Notes under the pieces: model-generated | Told to the model about the DNA's origin: nothing | The model's database searches: none | The model's input: the letters and a program-made list of their open reading frames with translations, nothing else | Made by a program: the position numbers and the translations under genes | In this document: piece by piece, positions 12,301 to 24,640 of the stretch | How positions within the stretch are numbered: position 1 is the first letter of the stretch | Layout of the letters: each line of letters begins with the position of its first letter | From: Hippophae tibetana | Lineage: Eukaryota > Streptophyta > Magnoliopsida > Rosales > Elaeagnaceae | DNA: 64,000 nucleotides | NCBI GenBank assembly: GCA_037013495.1 | Contig: CM072803.1 | Span: 50,295,627 to 50,359,626 of the forward strand | Direction: 5' to 3'

Positions 12301-15300
12301 ATTTTAACAATTTTGAATCTTAAGACTTAATAAATTTCACTTAAAAATATCATAAATAAAAGGAAATAAAACATGTAGTATTTATTCGGAAAACTTTATT
12401 TTTAAAAATACACATGAGAAAATGGTTATGTTTTATCTTTCCCTTATTTATTTTTCCCCATGATCTATGATTATTTTCTTAACTTTCTAAGTCTTAATAC
12501 CCAGCACTGGCAAATTCATGCAAATTTTATTACCTCCCTTCCAAATGTAAAAGGTGATGGATAACGGTTGTTTTAGACATCATTTGTAAACTTTTTGTTA
12601 CATAGTAAGCAAAAATTGCTATTGTGGATGAGGATAATATTTACCATCATATTTCTCTAATTTTTACTCTTAGAATGGGTTTGGAACCAACATTCTTAGG
12701 GAGAAAAGGGATAACCAAAGTTAAATTCATTACGATGCCATCCAACAAAACCAGAATAACATATAAATAATTTAAAAATATTAACGTAAAAAATGAGTTG
12801 AAAATGAGAATTATTGATTTCTTATTTAGAATAATGAACAAAATTTGAAATTTTAACAGTTTTGCATCTTGAGACGTAAGAAATTTCACTTAAATATATC
12901 ATAAATAAAAGGAAATATAATGTGTATTATTTATTCCGCCAACTTTCTTTTTTAAAATAGCCATGAGAAAATGATTATGTTTTATCTTTCCCATATTTAT
13001 TTTTCCCATGTCTATGATTATTTTTTTACCTTTGTAAGTCTTAATACCCACCATTGGAAAATTCATGCAAATTTTATTACCTCTCCTTCCAAAAGGAAAA
13101 GGTGATGGATAATGGTTGTTTTAGACATCATTTGTAAACTTTTTGGTAAATAACTAGCAAAATTGCTATTGTGTATGAGGATAATATTTAGCATCATATT
13201 TCTCTACTTTTTACTCTTAGAATGGGTTTGGAACCAACATTCTTAGGGAGAAAAGGGATAACCAAAGTAAAATTCATTACGATACCATCCACCCAAATCA
13301 GAATAACTTATAAATAATTTAAAAATATTAATGTCAAAAATGAGTTGAAAATGAGAAATATTGATTTCTTATTTAGAATAATGAACAAAATTTGAAATTT
13401 TAACAGTTTTGCGTCTTGAGACGTAAGAAATTTCACTTAAATATATCATAAATAAAAGGAAATAAAACGTGTAGTATTTATTCCGCCAACTTGCATTTTT
13501 AAAATAGACATGTGAAAATGATTATGTTTTATTTTTCCCTTATTCATTTTTCCCCTTAATCTATTATTATTTTTTTACATTTGTAACTCTTAATTCCCAA
13601 CACAGGCAAATTCATGCAAATTTTATTACCTCCATTCCAAATGGAAAAGGTGATGGATAATTGTTGTTTTAGACATCATTTTTAAACATTTTGTTACATA
13701 GCAAGCAAAACTTGCAATGGTGGATGAGGATAATATTTACCATCATATTACTCTACTTTTTACTCTGAGAATGGGTTTGGAACCAACATTCTTAGGGAGA
13801 AAGGGAAGAACCAAAGTCAAATTCATAACGATGCAATCCAACAAAAGCAGAATAACTTATACACAAGTTAAAAATATTAATGTCAAAAATGAGTTTGAAA
13901 TGAGAATTATTGATTTGTTATTTAGAATAATGAACAAAATTTGAAATTTTAACAATTTTGAATCTTAAGACTTAATAAATTTCACTTAAATATATCATAA
14001 ATAAAAGGAAATAAAACGTGTAGTATTTATTCGGAAAACTTTATTTTTAAAAATAGACATGAGAAAATGGTTATGTTTTATCTTTCCCTTATTTATTTTT
14101 CCCCATGATCTATGATTATTTTCTTAACTTTGTAAGTCTTAATACCCAGCACTGGCAAATTCATGCAAATTTTATTACCTCCCTTCCAAATGGAAAAGGT
14201 GATGGATAACGGTTGTTTTAGACATCATTTCTAAACTTTTTGTTACATAGCAAGCAAAAATTGCTATTGTGGATGAGGATAATATTTACCATCATATTTC
14301 TCTAATTTTTACTCTTAGAATGGGTTTGGAACCAACATTCTTAGGGAGAAAAGGGATAACCAAAGTTAAATTCATTACGATGCCATCCAACAAAACCAGA
14401 ATAACATATAAATAAGTTAAAAATATTAACGTAAACAATGAGTTGAAAATGAGAATTATTGATTTATTATTTAGAATAATGAACAAAATTTGAAATTTTA
14501 AGAGTTTTGCATCTTAAGACGTAATAAATTTCACTTAAACATATCATAAATAAAAGGAAATAAAATGTGTAGTATTTATTCCGCCAACTTTCATTTTTAA
14601 AATAGACATGTGAAAATGATTATGTTTTATTTTTCCCTTATTTATTTTTCCCCTTGATCTATTATTATTTTTTTACATTTGTAAATCTTAATTCCCAACA
14701 CAGGAAAATTCATGCAAATTTTATTACCTCCCTTCCAAATGGAAAAGGTGATGGATAATTGTTGTTTTAGACATCATTTTTAAACATTTTGTTACATACC
14801 AAGCAAAACTTGTAATGGTGGATGAGGATAATATTTACCATCATATTACTCTACTTTTTACTCTGAGAATGGGTTTGGAACCAACATTCTTAGGGAGAAA
14901 GGGAAGAACCAAAGTCAAATTCATAACGATGCAATCCCACAAAAGCAGAATAACTTATACACAAGTTAAAAATATTAATGTCAAAAATGAGTTTGAAATG
15001 AGAATTATTGATTTGTTATTTAGAATAATGAACAAAATTTGAAATTTTAACAATTTTGAATCTTAAGACTTAATAAATTTCACTTAAAAATATCATAAAT
15101 AAAAGGAAATAAAACGTGTAGTATTTATTCGGAAAACTTTATTTTTAAAAATAGACATGATAAAATGGTTATGTTTTATCTTTCCCTTATTTATTTTTCC
15201 CCATGATCTATGATTATTTTCTTAACTTTGTAAGTCTTAATACCTAGCACTGGCAAATTCATGCAAATTTTATTACCTCCCTTCCAAATGGAAAAGGTGA

Positions 15301-16200
15301 TGGATAACGGTTGTTTTAGACATCATTTGTAAACTTTTTGTTACATAGCAAGCAAAAATTGCTATTGTGGATGAGGATAATATTTACCATCATATTTCTC
15401 TAATTTTTACTCTTAGAATGGGTTTGGAACCAACATTCTTAGGGAGAAAAGGGATAACCAAAGTTAAATTCATTACGATGCCATCCAACAAAACCAGAAT
15501 AACATATAAATAAGTTAAAAATATTAACGTAAAAAATGAGTTGAAAATGAGAATTATTGATTTATTATTTAGAATAATGAACAAAATTTGAAATTTTAAG
15601 AGTTTTGCATCTTAAGACGTAATAAATTTCACTTAAACATATCATAAATAAAAGGAAATAAAACGTGTAGTATTTATTCCGCCAACTTTCATTTTTAAAA
15701 TAGACATGTTAAAATGATTATGTTTTATTTTTCCCTTTTTTATTTTTCCCCTTGATCTATTATTATTTTTTTACATTTGTAACTCTTAATTCCCAACACA
15801 GGAAAATTCATGCAAATTTTATTACCTCCCTTCCAAATGGAAAAGGTGATGGATAATTGTTGTTTTAGACATCATTTTTAAGCATTTTGTTACATACCAA
15901 GCAAAACTTGTAATGGTGGATGAGGATAATATTTACCATCATATTACTCTACTTTTTACTCTGAGAATGGGTTTGGAACCAACATTCTTATTGAGAAAGG
16001 GAAGAACCAAAGTCAAATTCATAACGATGCAATCCAACAAAAGCAGAATAACTTATACACAAGTTAAAAATATTAATGTCAAAAATGAGTTTGAAATGAG
16101 AATTATTGATTTGTTATTTAGAATAATGAACAAAATTTGAAATTTTAACAATTTTGAATCTTAAGACTTAATAAATTTCACTTAAATATATCATAAATAA
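9325..16200. repeat. 17-monomer higher-order repeat, truncated copy 2
   Basis: This copy follows copy 1 monomer for monomer for about 12.5 units (9325, 9873, 10421, 10969, 11517, 12065, 12615, 13162, 13710, 14260, 14808, 15358, 15906). It stops matching in register inside the thirteenth monomer. The monomer at 16457 matches the one at 8779 (both carry 'ctaattattactcttggaa' and 'gggtttgaacc'), an offset of 7,678 bp instead of 9,324, so 1,646 bp or three monomers are missing. The last ~500 bp before the break carry more differences from copy 1 than the rest, for example 'actttcattttt' against 'acttgaattttt' near 15,685/6,361. Confidence 0.88.
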
Positions 16201-17003
16201 AAGGAAATAAAACGTGTAGTATTTATTCGGAAAACTTTATTTTTTAAAATAGACATGAGAAAATGGTTATGTTTTATTTTTCCCTTATTTAATTTTCCCC
16301 ATGATCTATGATTATTTTCTTAACTTTGTAAGTCTTAATACCCAACAATGACAAATTCATGCAAATTTTATTACCTCCCCTTCCAAATGGAAAAGGTGAT
16401 GGATAATGGTTGTTTTAGACATCATTTGTAAACTTTTTGTTACATAGCTTGCAAAAATTGCAATTGTGGATGAGGATAATATTTACCATCATATTTCTCT
16501 AATTATTACTCTTGGAATGGGTTTGAACCAACATTCTTAGGGAGAAAAGGGATAACCAAAGTCAAATTCATTACGATGCCATCCAACAAAACCAAAATAA
16601 CTTATAAATAAGGTTAAAATATTAACGTCAAAAATGAGTTGAAAATGAGAATTATTGATTTGTTATTTAGAATAATGAACAAACTTTGAAATTTTAACAA
16701 TTTTGAATCTTAAGACATAATAAATTTCACTTAAATATATCATAAATAAAAGGAAATAAAACGTATAGTATTTATTCGGAAAATTTATTTTTTAAAATAG
16801 ACATGAGAAAATGGTTATGTTTTATCTTTCCCTTATTTATTTTTCCCCATGATCTATGATTATTTTCTTAACTTTGTAAGTCTTAATACCCAGCACTGGA
16901 AAATTCATGCAAATTTTATTACCTCCCTTCCAAATGCAAAAGGTGATGGATAACGGTTGTTTTAGACATCATTTGTAAACATTTTGTTACATAGGTAGAA
17001 AAA
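15906..17003. repeat. Two mosaic monomers at the 3' break of HOR copy 2
   Basis: The monomer at 15906 starts like HOR monomer 13 ('acacaagtt' dyad variant) but ends like HOR monomer 16 (8228-8778: 'acaatgacaaattc', 'cctccccttcc'). The switch lies between about 16,110 and 16,280. The next monomer (16457) starts like HOR monomer 17 (8779) and from about 16,690 continues like HOR monomer 2 (549: 'gacataataaat', 'ggaaaatttatttttt'). Both are therefore hybrids. The usual explanation is out-of-register recombination between HOR copies, with breakpoints inside monomers rather than at their edges. The breakpoints are placed by eye. Confidence 0.75.
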
Positions 17004-19487
17004 ATTGCAATTGTGGATGAGGATAATATTTACCATCATATTTCTCTACTTTTTACTCTGAGAATGGGTTTGGAAACAACATTCTTAGGAAGAAAAGGAA
17101 GAACCAAAGTTAAATTCATTACGATGCCATCCAACAAAACCAGAATAACTTATAAATAAGTTAAAAATATTAATGTCAAAAATGAGGTTGAAATGAGAAT
17201 TATTGATTTGTTATTTAGAATACTAAACAAAAATTGAAATTTTAACAATTTTGCATCTTAAGACGTAATAAATTTCACTTAAATATATCATAAATAAAAG
17301 GAAATAAAACGTGTAGTATTTATTCGGAAAACTTTATTTTTTAAAATAGACATGAGAAAATGGTTATGTTTTATCTTTCCCTTATTTATTTTTCCGCATG
17401 ATCTATGATTATTTTTTTACCTTTGTAAGTCTTAATACCCACCATTGGAAAATTCATGCAAAGTTTATTACCTCTCCTTCCAAAAGGAAAAGGTGATGGA
17501 TAATGGTTGGTTTAGACATCATTTGTAAACTTTTTGTTACATAACTAGCAAAATTGCTATTGTGTATGAGGATAATATTTAGCATCATATTTCTCTACTT
17601 TTTACTCTTAGAATGGGTTTGGAACCAACATTCTTAGGGAGAAAAGGGATAACCAAAGTCAAATTCATTACGATACCATCCACCCAAAGCAGAATAACTT
17701 ATAAATAAGTTAAAAATATTAATGTCAAAAATGAGTTGAAAATGGGAATTATTGATTTGTTATTTAGAATAATGAAAAAAATTTGAAATTTTAACAGTTT
17801 TGCATCTTGAGACGTAAGAAATTTCACTTAAATATATCATAAATAAAAGGAAATAAAACGTGTAGCATTTATTCCGCCAACTTTCATTTTTAAAATAGAC
17901 ATGTGAAAATGATTATATTTTATTTTTCCCTTATTTATTTTTCCCCTTGATCTATTATTATTTTTTTACATTTGTAAATCTTAATTCCCAACACAGGAAA
18001 ATTCATGCAAATTTTATTACCTCCCTTCCAAATGGAAAAGGTGATGGATAATTGTTGTTTTAGACATCATTTTTAAACATTTTGTTACATACCAAGCAAA
18101 ACTTGTAATGGTGGATGAGGATAATATTTACCATCATATTACTCTACTTTTTACTCTGAGAATGGGTTTGGAACCAACATTCTTAGGGAGAAAGGGAAGA
18201 ACCAAAGTCAAATTCATAACGATGCAATCCAACAAAAGCAGAATAACTTATACACAAGTTAAAAATATTAATGTCAAAAATGAGTTTGAAATGAGAATTA
18301 TTGATTTGTTATTTAGAATAATGAACAAAATTTGAAATTTTAACAATTTTGAATCTTAAGACTTAATAAATTTCACTTAAAAATATCATAAATAAAAGGA
18401 AATAAAACGTGTAGTATTTATTCGGAAAACTTTATTTTTAAAAATAGACATGAGAAAATGGTTATGTTTTATCTTTCCCTTATTTATTTTTCCCCATGAT
18501 CTATGATTATTTTCTTAACTTTGTAAGTCTTAATACCCAGCACTGGAAAATTCATGCAAATTTTATTACCTCCCTTCCAAATGGAAAAGGTGATGGATAA
18601 CGGTTGTTTTAGACATCATTTTTAAACATTTTGTTACATAGGTAGAAAAAATTGCAATTGTGGATGAGGATAATATTTACCATCATATTTCTCTACTTTT
18701 TACTCTGAGAATGGGTTTGGAAACAACATTCTTAGGAAGAAAAGGAAGAACCAAAGTTAAATTCATTACGATGCCATCCAACAAAACCAGAATAACTTAT
18801 AAATAAGTTAAAAATATTAATGTCAAAAATGAGGTTGAAATGAGAATTATTGATTTGTTATTTAGAATACTAAACAAAAATTGAAATTTTAACAATTTTG
18901 CATCTTAAGACGTAATAAATTTCACTTAAATATATCATAAATAAAAGGAAATAAAACGTGTAGTATTTATTCGGAAAACTTTATTTTTTAAAATAGACAT
19001 GAGAAAATGGTTATGTTTTATCTTTCCCTTATTTATTTTTCCGCATGATCTATGATTATTTTTTTACCTTTGTAAGTCTTAATACCCACCATTGGAAAAT
19101 TCATGCAAAGTTTATTACCTCTCCTTCCAAAAGGAAAAGGTGATGGATAATGGTTGGTTTAGACATCATTTGTAAACTTTTTGTTACATAACTAGCAAAA
19201 TTGCTATTGTGTATGAGGATAATATTTAGCATCATATTTCTCTACTTTTTACTCTTAGAATGGGTTTGGAACCAACATTCTTAGGGAGAAAAGGGATAAC
19301 CAAAGTCAAATTCATTACGATACCATCCACCCAAAGCAGAATAACTTATAAATAAGTTAAAAATATTAATGTCAAAAATGAGTTGAAAATGGGAATTATT
19401 GATTTGTTATTTAGAATAATGAAAAAAATTTGAAATTTTAACAGTTTTGCATCTTGAGACGTAAGAAATTTCACTTAAATATATCAT
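17004..19487. repeat. Trimer repeat (1,647-bp period, about 1.5 copies)
   Basis: Monomers starting at 17004, 17553 and 18101 are followed by near-identical copies at 18651 and 19200, a 1,647-bp offset. Private markers shared by both copies are 'ataggtagaaaaaattgc' just upstream, 'ggaaacaacattcttaggaag', 'aatgaggttgaaatg', 'tactaaacaaaaattg' and 'aaatgggaattattg'. Similarity stops near 17,845/19,490, where the first copy reads 'gtagcatttattcc' and the second 'attatgtatacc'. This block sits just downstream of the broken HOR copy 2 and is a separate local amplification of family A monomers. Confidence 0.85.
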
Positions 19488-22400
19488 AAATAAAAGGAAA
19501 TATAACGTGTATTATGTATACCGCCAACTTTCTTTTTTAAAATAGCCATACGAAAATGGTTATGTTTTATTTTTCCCTTATTTATTTTTCCCATGATCTA
19601 TGATTATTTTTTTACCTTTGTTAGTCTTAATACCCAGCACTGGAAAATTCATGCAAATTTTGTTACCTCTCCTTCCAAAAGGAAAAGGTGATGGATAATG
19701 GTTGTTTTAGACATCATTTGTAAACTTTTTGTTACATAACTAGCAAAATTGCTATTGTGTATGAGGATAATATTTAGCATCATATTTCTCTACTTTTTAC
19801 TCTTAGAATGGGTTTGGAACCAACATTCTTAGGGAGAAAGGGGATAACCAAAGTCAAATTCATTACGATACCATCCACCCAAAGCAGAATAAATTATAAA
19901 TAATTTAAAAATATTAATGTCAAAAATGAGTTGAAAATGAGAATTATTGATTTCTTATTTAGAATAATGAACAAAATTTGAAATTTTAACAGTTTTGCAT
20001 CTTGAGACGTAAGAAATTTCACTTAAATATATCATTAATAAAAGGAAATATAACGTGTAGTATTTATTCCGCCAACTTGCATTTTTAAAATAGACATGTG
20101 AAAATGATTATGTTTTACTTTTCCCTTATTTATTTTTCCCCTTGATCTATTATTATTTTTTTACATTTGTAACTCTTAATTCCCAACACAGGCAAATTCA
20201 TGCAAATTTTATTACCTCCCTTCCAAATGGAAAAGGTGATGGATAATTGTTGTTTTAGACATCATTTTTAAACATTTTGTTACATAGCAAGTAAAATTGC
20301 TATTGTGTATGAGGATAATATTTAGCATCATATTTCTCTACTTTTTACTCTTAGAATGGGTTTGGAACCAACATTCTTAGGGAGAAAAGGGATAACCAAA
20401 GTCAAATTCATAACGATACCATCCACCCAAAGCAGAATAACTTATAAATAAGTTAAAAATATTAATGTCAAAAATGAGTTTGAAATGAGAATTATTGATT
20501 TGTTATTTAGAATAATGAACAAATTTTGAAATTTTAACAATTTTGAATCTTAAGACTTAATAAATATCACTTAAATATATCATAAATAAAAGGAAATAAA
20601 ACGTGTAGTATTTATTCGGAAAACTTTATTTTTTAAAATAGACATGAGAAAATGGTTATGTTTTATTTTTCCCTTATTTAATTTTCCCCATGATCTATGA
20701 TTATTTTCTTAACTTTGTAAGTCTTAATACCCAACAATGACAAATTCATGCAAATTTTATTACCTCCCCTTCCAAATGGAAAAGGTGATGGATAATGGTT
20801 GTTTTAGACATCATTTGTAATCTTTTTGTTACATAGCTTGCAAAAATTGCAATTGTGGATGAGGATAATATTTACCATCATATTTCTCTAATTATTACTC
20901 TTAGAATGGGTTTGAACCAACATTCTTAGGGAGAAAAGGGATAACCAATGTCAAATTCATTACGATGCCATCCAACAAAACCAGAATAACTTATACATAA
21001 GTTAAAAATATTAATGTCAAAAATGAGTTTGAAATGAGAATTATTGATTTGTTATTTAGAATAATGAACAAAATTTGAAATTTTAACAATTTTGAATCTT
21101 AAGACTTAATAAATTTCACTTAAATATATCATAAATAAAAGGAAATAAAACGTGTAGTATTTATTCAGAAAACTTTATTTTTTAAAATGGACATGAGAAA
21201 ATGGTTATGTTTTATCTTTCCGTTATTTAATTTTCCCCATTATCTATGATTATTTTCTTAACTTTGTAAGTCTTAATACCCAACAATGACAAATTCATGC
21301 AAATTTTATTACCTCCCCTTCCAAATGGAAAAGGTGATGGATAATGGTTGTTTTAGACATCATTTTTAAACTTTTTGTTACATAGCTTAGAAAAATTGCA
21401 ATTGTGGATGAGGATAATATTCACCATCAAATTTCTCTAATTATTACTCTTAGAATGGGTTTGAACCAACATTCTTAGGGAGAAAAGGGATAACCAAAGT
21501 CAAATTCATTACGATGCATCCAACAAAACCAGAATAACTTATAAATAAGTTTAAAATATTAACGTCAAAAATGAGTTGAAAATGAGAATTATTGATTTGT
21601 TATTTAGAATAATGAACAAAATTTGAAATTTTAACAGTTTTGCATCTTAAGACGTAAGAAATTTCACTTAAACATATCATAAATCAAAGGAAATAAAACG
21701 TGTAGTATTTATTCTGCCAACTTTCATTTTTAAAATAGACATGTGAAAATGATTATGTTTTATTTTTCCCTTATTTATTTTTCCCCTTGATCTATGATTA
21801 TTTTTTTACATTTGTAACTCTTAATTCCCAACACAGGCAACTTCATGCAAATTTTATTACCTACCTTCCAAATGGAAAAGGTGATGGATAATTATTGTTT
21901 TAGACATCATTTTTAAACATTTTGTTACATAGCTAGCAAAAATTGCAATTGTGGATAAGGATAATATTTACCATCATATTACTCTACTTTGAACTCTAAG
22001 AATGGGTTTGGAACCAACATTCTTAGGGAGAAAAGGAAGAACCAAAGTCAAATTCATTACGATGCAATCCAACAAAAGCAGAATAATTTATAAATAAGTT
22101 AAAAATATTAATGTCAAAAATGAGTTTGAAATGAGAATTATTGATTAACAATTTTGAATCTTAAGACTTAATAAATTTCACTTAAATATACCATAAATAA
22201 AAGGAAATAAAACGTGTAGTATTTATTCGGAAAATTTTATTTTTTAAAATAGACATGAGAAAATGGTTATGTTTTATTTTTCCCAATGATCTATGATTAT
22301 TTTCTTAACTTTGTAAGTCTTAATACCCAACACTGACAAATTCATGCAAATTTTATTACCTCCCCTTCCAAATGGAAAAGGTGATGGATAATGGTTGTTT

Positions 22401-24590
22401 TAGACATTATTTGTAAGCTTTTCGTTACATAGCTAGCAAAAATTGCAATTGTGGATGAGGATAATATTTACCATCATATTTCTCTAATTTTTACTCTTAG
22501 AATGGGTTTGGAACCAACATTCTGAGCGAGAAAAGGGATAACCAAAGTTAAATTCATTACGATACCATCCAACAAAACCAGAATAACTTATAAATAAGTT
22601 AAAAATATTAACGTCAAAAAGGAGTTGAAAATGAGAATTATTCATTTGTTATTTAGAATAATGATTTTTTTTTGAAATTTTAACAATTTTGCATCTTAAG
22701 ACGTAATAAATTGCACTTAAATATATCATAAATAAAAGAAAATAAAACGTGTAGTATTTATTCCGCCAACTTGCATTTTTAAAATAGACATGTGAAAATG
22801 ATTATGTTTTATTTTTCCCTTATTTATTTTTCCCCTTGATCTATTATTATTTTTTTACATTTGTAACTCTTAATTCCCAACACAGGCAAATTCATGCAAA
22901 TTTTATTACCTCCCTTCCAAATGGAAAAGGTGATGGATAATTGTTGTTTTAGACATCATTTTTAAACATTTTGTTACATAGCAAGCAAAAATTGCAATTG
23001 TGGATGAGGATAATATTTACCATCATATTACTCTACTTTTTACTCTGAGAATGGGTTTGGAACCAACATTTTTACGGAGAATGGGAAGAACCAAAGTCAA
23101 TTTCGTAACGATGCAATCGAACAAAAGCAGAATAACTTATACATAAGTTAAAAATATTAATGTCAAAAATGAGTTTGAAATGAGAATTATTGATTTGTTA
23201 TTTAGAATAATGAACAAAATTTGAAATTTTAACAATTTTGAATCTTAAGACTTAATAAATTTCACTTAAATATATCATAAATAAAAGGAAATAAAACGTG
23301 TAGTATTTATTCGAAAAACTTTATTTTTTAAAATAGACATGAAAAAATGGTTATGTTTTATTTTTCCCTTATTTAATTTTCCCTATGATCTATGATTATT
23401 TTCTTAACTTTGTAAGTCTTAATACCCAACAATGACAAATTCATGCAAATTTTATTACCTCCCCTTCCAAATGGAAAAGGTGATGGATAATGGTTGTTTT
23501 AGACATCATTTGTAAACTTTTTGTTACATAGCTTGCAAAAATTGCAATTGTCGATGAGGATAATATTTACCATCATATTTCTCTAATTATTACTCTTAGA
23601 ATGGGTTTGAACCGACATTCTTAGGGAGAAAAGGGATAACCAAAGTCAAATTCATTACGATGGCATCCAACAAAACCAGAATAACATATAAATATGTTTA
23701 AAATATTAACGTCAAAAATGAGTTGAAAATGAGAATTATTGATTTGTTATTTAGAATAATGAACAAAATTTGAAATTTTAACAGTTTTGCATGTTAAAAC
23801 GTAATAAATTTCACCTAAATATATCATAAATAAAAGGAAATATAACGTGTATTATTTATTCCGCCAACTTTCTTTTTTAAAATAGCCATACGAAAATGGT
23901 TATGTTTTATTTTTTCCTTATTTATTTTTCCCATGATCTATAATTATTTTTTTACCTTTGTAAGTCTTAATACCCAGCACTAGCAAATTCATGCAAATTT
24001 TGTTACCTCCCTTCTAAATGGAAAAGGTGATGGATAATGGTTGTTATAGACATCATTTGTAAACTTTTTGTTACATAGCTAGCAAAAATTGCTATTGTGG
24101 ATAAGGATAATATTTAGCATCATATTTATCTACTTTTTGCTCTTAAAATGGGTTGGGAACCAACATTCTTAGGGAGAAAAGGGATAACCAAAGTCAAATT
24201 CATTACGATACCATCCACCCAAACCAGAATAACTTATAAATAAGTTAAAAATATTAATGTCGAAAATGAGTTGAAAATGAGAATTATTGATTTGTTATGT
24301 AGAATAATGAACAAAATTTGAAATTTTTATAGTTTTACATCTTAAGACGTAATAAATTTCACTTAAATATATCATAAATAAAAGGAAATAAAACATGTAG
24401 TATTTATTCCGCCAACTTTCATTTTTAAAATAGCCATACGAAAATCGTTATGTTTTATTTTTCCCTTATTTATTTTTCCCATGATCTATAATTATTTTTT
24501 TACCTTTGTAAGTCTTAATACCCAGCACTCGCAAATTCATGCAAATTTTGTTACCTCCCTTCCAAATGGAAAAGGTGATGGATAATGGTT
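19488..24590. repeat. Heterogeneous family A monomers without clear higher-order order
   Basis: Monomers starting at 19748, 20296, 20846, 21395, 21942, 22442, 22991, 23541 and 24088 belong to family A but show no repeating multi-monomer pattern that I can see. They mix markers of several HOR subtypes and carry more private changes, such as a T-run replacing 'aacaaaa' near 22,664 and 'tttacggagaatggg' near 23,070. This is typical of the less homogenised edge of a satellite array. No gene or transposon lies in this stretch. Confidence 0.8.
21942..22441. repeat. Shortened 500-bp family A monomer with two internal deletions
   Basis: This monomer is about 48-50 bp shorter than its neighbours. One deletion (about 35 bp) joins 'attattgatt' to 'aacaattttg' near 22,146 and removes the usual segment from 'tgttatttag' to 'gaaatttt'. 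The second (about 15 bp) near 22,283 reads 'tttttcccaatgatc' and removes one copy of a short internal direct repeat. The second deletion is readily explained by slippage between direct repeats. The first has little flanking homology. Confidence 0.85.
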
Positions 24591-24640
24591 CTTTTAGACA
24601 TCATTTGTAAACTTTTTGTTACCTAGCTAGAAAAATTGCT
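24585..24640. other. Junction between satellite families A and B
   Basis: The monomer starting at 24088 carries family A markers up to 'aaaggtgatggataatgg' (about 24,588). It then continues with family B wording: 'ttcttttagacatc', 'ttacctagctagaaaaattg' and, in the next monomer, 'gtaatatgtagcatcatatttca'. Phase is preserved: the landmark at 24635 is 547 bp after 24088. There is no target-site duplication, transposon end or unique sequence at the switch, so it looks like homologous or template-switch joining within the repeat. Confidence 0.8.

Larger units (their letters stand above)
1..24590. repeat. Satellite family A array, ~548-bp monomers
   Basis: About 45 head-to-tail monomers fill this block. 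Landmark starts fall at 1, 549, 1097, 1645, 2193, 2741, 3291, 3838, 4386, 4936 and so on to 24088, so spacing is nearly always 547-551 bp. Family A is marked by 'gaggataatatttaccatc' (or tagcatc), 'ggaaccaacattcttaggg', 'gggataaccaaag' and 'aaatttgaaatttt'. All copies share one orientation. No gene, transposon or non-repeat spacer interrupts the array, and every stretch between short open frames is the same repeat. The open frames of 60-80 codons are by-products of the repeat: they recur only where a monomer subtype recurs and are stopped in sister subtypes. Seen directly: period, markers and continuity. Inferred: heterochromatic nuclear satellite, probably of a plant. I cannot name a known satellite family. 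Confidence 0.97.

Noticed and set aside
22660..22675. T-run replacing 'aacaaaa' in one monomer
   Set aside because: Single occurrence; may be a local mutation or a homopolymer sequencing error, so not treated as an element.
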